A stretch of 64,000 nt of DNA from Nocardia terrae. GTDB lineage: Bacteria; Actinomycetota; Actinomycetes; Mycobacteriales; Mycobacteriaceae. Position 1 is the first letter of the stretch. Every line of letters starts with the position of its first letter. Position numbers and translations under genes: made by a program. The stretch covers positions 62,001 to 126,000 of the forward strand of contig NZ_WRPP01000007.1 in the NCBI RefSeq assembly GCF_009760405.1, written 5' to 3'. The notes beneath the pieces were generated by a model, which saw only the letters and a list, made by a program, of their open reading frames with translations, searched no databases and had not been told where the DNA came from. This document shows, piece by piece, positions 58,804-64,000 of this stretch.

Positions 58804-58921
58804 AGGCTGTCCGCATATGTTTTGCGGGATCGCTGATTATCGCCGGGCTCATTCAATTCCGGAATATCCGTGGCGAGGAGCCGAATGGAATAGCGCGGCA
58901 ATGATCTAGCACACTGTAGGT

Positions 58922-60094
58922 GTGGTTGAGGTCGAGGACGTCTTGCGCCGATTGCGGCGGTATCCGGATGTAGAAGCGGTGAACCTGTTCGCGGTCGATG
59001 CCGCGGACCGGCTCATGCTGGATGTCGCCGCCGATTCGCTGACCGCGGCCGGCGGTATCGATTCGCGGCTCGGCCGCGGTGGCCGGGTCGCCGTGATCGA
59101 CGACGGTTACGGCGCGCTGACCCTGGGCGCGATCGCCGCGCACGACCTGCACGGCGTGCGAGTGCATCAGGATTTGCTAACGGGCGAATTGGCGCTCGCC
59201 AACAATGCCCGAATTGTCGGATTTACTGATCGCTTCACCACGCACGAATTGGGCCCGGAATTACTCGGTGACGTGCGGGTGGTGCTGTGGCGGCTGCCGC
59301 GCGCCCTGTCCGGCCTGGCCGAGACCGCCGAGGCCATCGCCCGCTTCGCCGCGCCCGAGGTCGAGGTCTTCGCGGGCGGCCGCGACAAATACCTGACCCC
59401 CGCCATGAACGAGGTGCTCGCCGAGTCCTTCGGCTCGGTGCGCGCCAGCCGCGGCCGCCAGAAGTCCCGGATCCTGCTGGCCTCGGACCCGAAATCGATT
59501 GGCGAGCCGCGCTTCCCGGTGCGCAACCGGCTCGACGACCGCGACCTGGACGTGGTCGCGCACGGCGCGGCCTTCTCGGGCCCGCGCCTGGACATCGGCA
59601 CCCGTTTCCTGCTCGACTACCTCGAGCGCATGAAGCCCGACGCCCGTGACGCCATCGATCTCGGTTGCGGCACCGGCATTCTCGCGGCGGCCCTGGCCAA
59701 GGCGCGCCCCGGCATCCGGGTGACCGCGACCGACCAGTCCGCCGCCGCGGTGGCCTCCACCCGCGCCACCGCCGCCGCCAACGGTGTGGCCGACCGCATT
59801 ACGGTGCTGCAGGACGACGCCATGTCCAGCGCCCCGGACAACAGCGCCGATCTGGTGCTGTGCAATCCGCCCTTCCACGTCGGCGCGGCCGTGCACACCG
59901 GCTCGGCCATCAAGATGTTCCAGCAGACCGGTCGCGTGCTGCGACCCGGCGGCGAGCTGTGGACCGTCTACAACACGCACCTCAACTATCGGGGCGTCAT
60001 GGAGCGCATGGTCGGCAAAACCGATGTGATGGGCCGCAATCGCAAGTTCACCGTGACCCGGTCGGTGCGCGGTCTGCACGACGCCGAACAATAG
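58922..60094 (+). CDS. Class I SAM-dependent methyltransferase, RlmG/RsmC-like
   Basis: 390 residues. The N-terminal half is a degenerate methyltransferase-like domain. The C-terminal half has motif I AIDLGCGTGILAAAL, an acidic loop (VTATDQSAAA) and NPPFHVG, the motif of N2-guanine methyltransferases acting on rRNA. The architecture fits RlmG or RsmC, modifying 23S or 16S rRNA. A GTG start lacks a clear ribosome-binding site. The next gene begins 5 bases downstream. Confidence 0.82.
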   Translation: MVEVEDVLRRLRRYPDVEAVNLFAVDAADRLMLDVAADSLTAAGGIDSRLGRGGRVAVIDDGYGALTLGAIAAHDLHGVRVHQDLLTGELALANNARIVGFTDRFTTHELGPELLGDVRVVLWRLPRALSGLAETAEAIARFAAPEVEVFAGGRDKYLTPAMNEVLAESFGSVRASRGRQKSRILLASDPKSIGEPRFPVRNRLDDRDLDVVAHGAAFSGPRLDIGTRFLLDYLERMKPDARDAIDLGCGTGILAAALAKARPGIRVTATDQSAAAVASTRATAAANGVADRITVLQDDAMSSAPDNSADLVLCNPPFHVGAAVHTGSAIKMFQQTGRVLRPGGELWTVYNTHLNYRGVMERMVGKTDVMGRNRKFTVTRSVRGLHDAEQ

Positions 60095-60099
60095 GGCTC

Positions 60100-61035
60100 A
60101 TGGGACGAATCGATCTTCGAGTCTTCACCGAACCCCAGCAGGGCGCGTCCTACGACACCCTGCGCACCGTCGCCAAGACCGCCGAGGACCTCGGCTACGA
60201 CGCCTTCTTCCGCTCCGACCACTACCTGAAGATGGGCGACGCCGACGGCCTGCCCGGCCCCACCGACGCCTGGATCACCCTGGCCGGGCTGGCCCGCGAG
60301 ACCCGCCGCATCCGGCTGGGCACCCTGGTCACCTCGGCGACCTTCCGTCATCCGGGCGTGCTGGCCATCGAGGTGGCGCAGGTCGACGCCATGTCCGGCG
60401 GCCGCGTCGAATTCGGCTTCGGCGCGGGCTGGTTCGAGGCCGAGCACAAGGCGTACGGCATTCCGTTCCCGGCCGCGAAGTTCCCCCGCTTCGAGGAGCA
60501 GCTGGCCATCGTCACCGGCCTGTGGTCGACGCCGGTCGGCGAGACGTTCTCCTTCTCCGGCGAGCACTACACGCTCACCGATTCCCCGGCGCTGCCCAAG
60601 CCCGCCCAGGCGCGCATGCCGCTGATCATGGGCGGCATGGGCGCCAAGCGCACCCCGCGCCTGGCCGCCCGGTACGCCACCGAGTTCAATGCCCCTTTCC
60701 AGTCCGCCGAGGCCAGTGCCGAGCAGTTCGAGCGAGTCCGCGTGGCCGCCAAGGACGCCGGGCGCGATCCGCTCGACATCACCTTCTCCAACGCCCTGGT
60801 CGCGTGTGTCGGCGCGTCGGACGCCGAGGTGGCGAAGCGCGCGGCGGCGATCGGCCGCGAGGTGGACGAGCTGAAGGCCAACGGTCTGGCGGGCAGCCCG
60901 GACGAGGTGGTCGACAAGATCGGCCGCTACGCGGAAATCGCTGGTACGAGCCGCATCTACCTGCAGATGCTGGACCTTTCGGACCTGGATCACCTGGAGT
61001 TGATCGCCCAGCGCGTGATGAGTCAGCTGGGCTGA
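60100..61035 (+). CDS. LLM-class F420-dependent oxidoreductase
   Basis: 311 residues, luciferase-like barrel. RIDLRVFTEPQQGASYDTLR, DLGYDAFFRSDHYL, RLGTLVTSATFRHPG, SGGRVEFGFGAGWFEAEH and GAKRTPRLAARYATEFN are typical of the F420-dependent group in mycobacteria and Nocardia. It is probably cotranscribed with the methyltransferase. The substrate is unknown. Confidence 0.9.
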   Translation: MGRIDLRVFTEPQQGASYDTLRTVAKTAEDLGYDAFFRSDHYLKMGDADGLPGPTDAWITLAGLARETRRIRLGTLVTSATFRHPGVLAIEVAQVDAMSGGRVEFGFGAGWFEAEHKAYGIPFPAAKFPRFEEQLAIVTGLWSTPVGETFSFSGEHYTLTDSPALPKPAQARMPLIMGGMGAKRTPRLAARYATEFNAPFQSAEASAEQFERVRVAAKDAGRDPLDITFSNALVACVGASDAEVAKRAAAIGREVDELKANGLAGSPDEVVDKIGRYAEIAGTSRIYLQMLDLSDLDHLELIAQRVMSQLG

Positions 61036-61193
61036 CGCGCCCGGAACGGGGCGGCGCGTTCAGTAAAGCTCAGGTAAAGTCCAGTTAGTCCGATCTATGG
61101 GGGTTCGGGAACTCCGAACCCCCGGAACGCGTTGGACGAGTAGCTTCACAGGCCACGACCTACGTGAGCCGCGACTCCAGAAAGGGACGCACA

Positions 61194-62057
61194 GTGCGCT
61201 CCACATCCAACCCGGTCTTCCGGAACTTGCAGCCGCAGCAGGGCGGCTACGCTGGCTTCGGCCAGGCACCTGGAGCCGGTCAGTTCCCGAACAACCCGTA
61301 TGGTCAGCAGCCCCCGCAGTACCCGGGCGGCTATCAGCAGCCCTACCAGCCCGCGGTCCCCACCACCCGCCCGATGACCATCGACGACGTGGTGCAGAAG
61401 ACCGGCATCACCCTCGGTGTCACCGCGCTGGGCGCGATCCTCTCCTACGCGCTCACCGCCTCCAACCACAGCCTGGCGATGCTGTTCGTCGCGCTCGGCG
61501 GTCTGGGCGGCTTCGCGCTGGCCATGGTCATCAGCTTCGGCCGCAAGCAGGACAACCCGGCGCTGGTGCTCAGCTACGCCGCGCTGGAGGGCCTGTTCCT
61601 GGGCGCGTTCTCGTTCCTGTTCACCAATGTCGCCTTCGGCGGCGTGGGCGGTTCCGGCCTGATCGCGCAGGCGGTGCTCGGCACCTTCGGTGTGTTCTTC
61701 GGCATGCTCGTGGTCTACAAGACCGGTGCGATCCGCGTCACCCCGCGCTTCACCCGCATGATCGTCGGCGCCATGATCGGCATCCTGGTGCTGATGCTCG
61801 GCAACCTGATCGCGGCCTTCTTCACCCCGGGCGGTTTCGGCCTGCGTGACGGCGGCACCCTGTCGATCATCTTCAGCCTCGTCGTGATCGGCGTCGCGGC
61901 CTTCAGCTTCCTGCTCGACTTCGACGCCGCCGACCAGCTCATCCGGGCCCAGGCTCCGGAGAAGGCGGCCTGGGGCGTGGCGTTCGGCCTGACCGTCACC
62001 CTGGTCTGGCTGTACCTCGAGATCCTGCGCCTGCTGAGCTACTTCCAGGACCGGTAG
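61194..62057 (+). CDS. Bax inhibitor-1/YccA-family membrane protein
   Basis: 287 residues. The first 60 residues are soluble and rich in Pro, Gln, Gly and Tyr (PQQGGYAGFGQAPG, YPGGYQQPYQP). Seven membrane segments follow, with TALGAILSYALTASNHSL, AALEGLFLGAFSFLF and FDAADQLIRAQAPEKAAWG of the TMBIM family. AAAGGGA precedes the GTG. Such proteins may be leak channels for calcium or modulators of membrane proteases. A strong terminator follows. Confidence 0.9.
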   Translation: MRSTSNPVFRNLQPQQGGYAGFGQAPGAGQFPNNPYGQQPPQYPGGYQQPYQPAVPTTRPMTIDDVVQKTGITLGVTALGAILSYALTASNHSLAMLFVALGGLGGFALAMVISFGRKQDNPALVLSYAALEGLFLGAFSFLFTNVAFGGVGGSGLIAQAVLGTFGVFFGMLVVYKTGAIRVTPRFTRMIVGAMIGILVLMLGNLIAAFFTPGGFGLRDGGTLSIIFSLVVIGVAAFSFLLDFDAADQLIRAQAPEKAAWGVAFGLTVTLVWLYLEILRLLSYFQDR

Positions 62058-62069
62058 TAATTCGTACAG

Positions 62070-62109
62070 AGTGGGCGGGCACCGGATTCCGGTGCCCGCC
62101 CACTTTTTT
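62070..62109 (+). terminator. Strong Rho-independent terminator
   Basis: Arms AGTGGGCGGGCACCGG and CCGGTGCCCGCCCACT are fully complementary and are followed by a run of T's. It begins 13 bases after the Bax-inhibitor stop. It is the clearest terminator of the window. Confidence 0.93.
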
Positions 62110-62127
62110 GTAGCCAAGCCTGAGAGC

Positions 62128-62466
62128 TCATCGTTCGATAGCGACTCCCTTCAAAACGTCGGTTGCCACATGGTCCTCGCCACAGTGCGGGGCGAGAATT
62201 CCGATGCCCGCGGCATTGTCGGTCCGCAGGTGCACGATCTCCTGGTAGGCGGGGGAGTGGTACCAGTCCGAAGCCGCCTCGTAGTCCGGGAATTCGATGA
62301 CGATGATGTTCGCGTCCTTCGGCCCCTCGAACACGTGCTGCGCGCCGCCGTGGACGATGAACTTGCCGCCGAAGGGCGCGAGGGTGCCGTCGATGCGCTC
62401 GAGGTACTCGACGATCTCGGCATTGACATCCACGTTCCACAGGATGGCGGTGGCGTAGGCAGGCAT
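62128..62466 (-). CDS. DUF1330-family protein
   Basis: 112 residues, dimeric ferredoxin-like fold of DUF1330: YATAILWNVDVNAEIVEYLE, GGKFIVHGGAQHVFEG and IVIEFPDYEAASDWYHSPAY are the family blocks. The enzymatic role is unknown. It is convergent with the Bax-inhibitor gene across the terminator. Confidence 0.88.
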   Translation of the reverse strand: MPAYATAILWNVDVNAEIVEYLERIDGTLAPFGGKFIVHGGAQHVFEGPKDANIIVIEFPDYEAASDWYHSPAYQEIVHLRTDNAAGIGILAPHCGEDHVATDVLKGVAIER

Positions 62467-62532
62467 TTCGGGCTCCAGACCTTGTTTTTCCTTGGTGCCC
62501 TCGATATTTCCCGGTCTCGGGAACGAAAGCGA

Positions 62533-63327
62533 TTACCTGTCGGGTAAAGCGGTGCCCGGAATATGCCTGGCCTCCAGGTGTTCCCGGCGCAGCAGCTTGC
62601 TGCCCAGCCAGACCAGCGGATCGTACTTGCGCGAAATCACCTGCTCCTTCAGTGGAATCAGGGCATTGTCGGTGATCTTGATATATTCGGGGCAGACCTC
62701 GGTGCAGCATTTGGTGATATTGCAGTAGCCCAGGCCCAGCTCGTCCTGCGCCAGTGCGCGCCGGTCCAGCACGTCGGCGGGATGCATCTGCAATTCCGCC
62801 ACCCGCATGAGGAAACGCGGACCCGCGAAGGCGGTCATGTTCTCCTCATGGTCTCGAATGGCGTGACAGGTGTTCTGGCACAGGAAGCATTCGATGCATT
62901 TGCGGAATTCCTGGCTGCGCTGCACGTCCTCCTGCATCATCCGGTACTCGCCGGGTCGCGTGCCCGCCGCGGGTTGGAAAGGCGGCACCTCGCGGGCCTT
63001 GATGTAGTTGAACGACACATCGGTGACCAGGTCGCGGATGACCGGGAAGGCCCGCAGCGGGGTGATGGTGATGGCGTCGCCGACCACGGCCTGCGCGGCC
63101 TGGCTCATGCACATGAGCTTCGGAAAGCCGTTGATCTCGGCCGAGCACGAGCCGCACTTGCCGGCCTTGCAGTTCCAGCGCACCGACAGGTCGGGACACT
63201 GGGTGGCCTGCAGACGGTGCACGACATCGAGTACGACCTCGCCCTCGCTCACCTCGACCCGATAGTCCTCGAGCGCGCCGCGGCCGCCGTCCCCGCGCCA
63301 GACCCGCACGGTCACTGTCTTTTTCAT
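62533..63327 (-). CDS. sdhB: Succinate dehydrogenase/fumarate reductase iron-sulfur subunit
   Basis: 264 residues. The plant-type [2Fe-2S] centre is in RWNCKAGKCGSCSAEING with a later LMCMSQ. The C-terminal domain has CIECFLCQNTCH and CTEVCP for the [4Fe-4S] and [3Fe-4S] clusters. It transfers electrons from the flavoprotein to quinone at the membrane. The ATG overlaps the TGA of sdhA as ATGA. It is closer to the mycobacterial Sdh1 (Rv0247c) type than to the classical SdhB. No membrane-anchor gene is seen downstream. Confidence 0.9.
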   Translation of the reverse strand: MKKTVTVRVWRGDGGRGALEDYRVEVSEGEVVLDVVHRLQATQCPDLSVRWNCKAGKCGSCSAEINGFPKLMCMSQAAQAVVGDAITITPLRAFPVIRDLVTDVSFNYIKAREVPPFQPAAGTRPGEYRMMQEDVQRSQEFRKCIECFLCQNTCHAIRDHEENMTAFAGPRFLMRVAELQMHPADVLDRRALAQDELGLGYCNITKCCTEVCPEYIKITDNALIPLKEQVISRKYDPLVWLGSKLLRREHLEARHIPGTALPDR

Positions 63328-64000
63328 CGGGCCACTCCCAGCTGGGCCAGTTCGGATTCGGTGAAGTACTTGCGCAGCTCGTCCGGCTCGAACAGGGCCA
63401 CCAGGTCCGCGCGCATGGGCGGCATGACGCGTCGCGACAGGTGTACCCGGCCGTCGTGATCGCGGCAGGTCAGCACCACGCCACGCCAGGACGGATCCAT
63501 GGCGGGGAAGTCGCCGCGCGTGTGTCCGCCGCGAGATTCGTTGCGCTCCAGCGCCGATCGCGCCACGCATTCGGCGATGAGGGCCATATTGCGCAGGTCG
63601 AAGGTGAGGTGCCAGCCGGTGTGGTACAGCCGATCGCCCTCCACCCGAACGTGTTCCGCGCGCTCGCGCAGCAGCTCGAGCTCGCCGAGCGCCTTGGCCA
63701 GCTCGTCGCCGTCGCGGACGATGCCGACCAGCTCGGTCATCACCCGCTGCAGCGCCTGATGCACCTCGTACGGGTTCTCGCCGTCCTCGCGGTCATAGGG
63801 TGCGAGAGCCTCGGCCAGCGCGTCCGCGACCGCGGTCTCGTGCACGGCCGGCCTGGAATCGCCCAGCAGCGCAAGATATTCGGCCGCTCCGGCCCCGGCG
63901 CGCGCCCCGAAGATGAACAGGTCCGACAGCGAGTTGCCGCCGAGGCGGTTGGAGCCGTGCATGCCGCTGGCGCACTCGCCCGCGGCGAACAGGCCGGGCA
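63324..64000 (-). CDS. sdhA: Succinate dehydrogenase/fumarate reductase flavoprotein subunit (partial)
   Basis: C-terminal 225 residues; the N-terminal part lies beyond the right edge. Visible are PGLFAAGECAS and GMHGSNRLGGNSLSDLFIFG, the FAD-contact blocks, and HTRGDFPAMDPSWR near the C-terminal domain. It oxidises succinate and passes electrons to SdhB, its downstream partner. Family assignment is secure, and the Sdh1-type is likely from the partner. Confidence 0.92.
   Translation of the reverse strand, partial: PGLFAAGECASGMHGSNRLGGNSLSDLFIFGARAGAGAAEYLALLGDSRPAVHETAVADALAEALAPYDREDGENPYEVHQALQRVMTELVGIVRDGDELAKALGELELLRERAEHVRVEGDRLYHTGWHLTFDLRNMALIAECVARSALERNESRGGHTRGDFPAMDPSWRGVVLTCRDHDGRVHLSRRVMPPMRADLVALFEPDELRKYFTESELAQLGVAR

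Noticed and set aside
1..64000. Prophage, integrative element or CRISPR array
   Set aside because: No integrase, phage structural genes, cas genes, att-like repeats beside the tRNA or regular spacer repeats were seen.

Overview
This is a high-GC actinobacterial chromosome segment. The gene content most resembles Nocardia or a close relative in Mycobacteriales; the genus is an inference. The signs are an EmbR-type SARP-FHA regulator, a phosphocholine-specific phospholipase C, several LLM/F420-type oxidoreductases, a mycobacterial-type succinate dehydrogenase, DUF305/DUF6153 proteins, many TetR/MarR/LysR/GntR regulators beside efflux pumps, and frequent GTG starts. I see no complete insertion sequence, CRISPR array or prophage. 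One tRNA gene is present.

Layout. 0-8 kb: Ni/Co permease, small secreted protein, TetR regulator divergent from a CoA-transferase/acyl-CoA dehydrogenase pair, SDR enzyme, and an MFS pump divergent from a LysR regulator with a clear T-N11-A box. 7.7-10.5 kb: a leftward group of a MarR-type regulator with an extra HTH, a DoxX-like membrane protein, an HD-domain hydrolase and a protein that looks like the vertebrate LEG1 family. 10.7-15.6 kb: an alpha/beta hydrolase, then a MarR - DHA2 efflux pump - YceI operon in which four carboxypeptidase-regulatory-like (CnaB-type) domains span the boundary of two coupled genes. 15.6-16.3 kb: a scar of decayed genes and a 38-residue membrane peptide. 16.3-28.1 kb: GntR regulator, isochorismatase-like hydrolase, and two AfsR/SARP-type regulators (one full length, one lacking its C-terminal region) interleaved with an MFS pump, two aldehyde dehydrogenases and a SnoaL-like protein. 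28.4 kb: tRNA with UAA anticodon and a short variable arm.

28.5-34.2 kb: universal stress protein, an XRE-type regulator translationally coupled to a SLOG-like protein, a divergent small protein, and two overlapping LLM monooxygenases. 34.3-37 kb: a copper-type locus; a CsoR/RicR-like palindrome precedes a His-rich protein and an MFS pump with a His-rich central loop. 37-43.6 kb: GT39-type glycosyltransferase, SARP-FHA regulator and Tat-exported phospholipase C. 43.6-49.5 kb: a probable catabolic group (P450, TetR, Baeyer-Villiger-type monooxygenase, Zn alcohol dehydrogenase, alpha/beta hydrolase), compatible with hydroxylation, oxidation to a ketone, insertion to an ester and hydrolysis. 50-57 kb: amino-acid permease with a structured leader, a second copper-type locus (DUF6153, DUF305) with a degenerate version of the same palindrome, RNase Z, DUF885 hydrolase and acyl-CoA-binding protein. 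57-64 kb: MFS pump, rRNA-type methyltransferase, F420-type oxidoreductase, Bax-inhibitor-1 protein followed by a strong terminator, DUF1330 protein, and the SdhB and partial SdhA genes running off the right edge.

The main points for follow-up are the bacterial LEG1-like protein, the domain array split between the efflux pump and the YceI protein, the two copper-type loci, and the XRE/SLOG pair.
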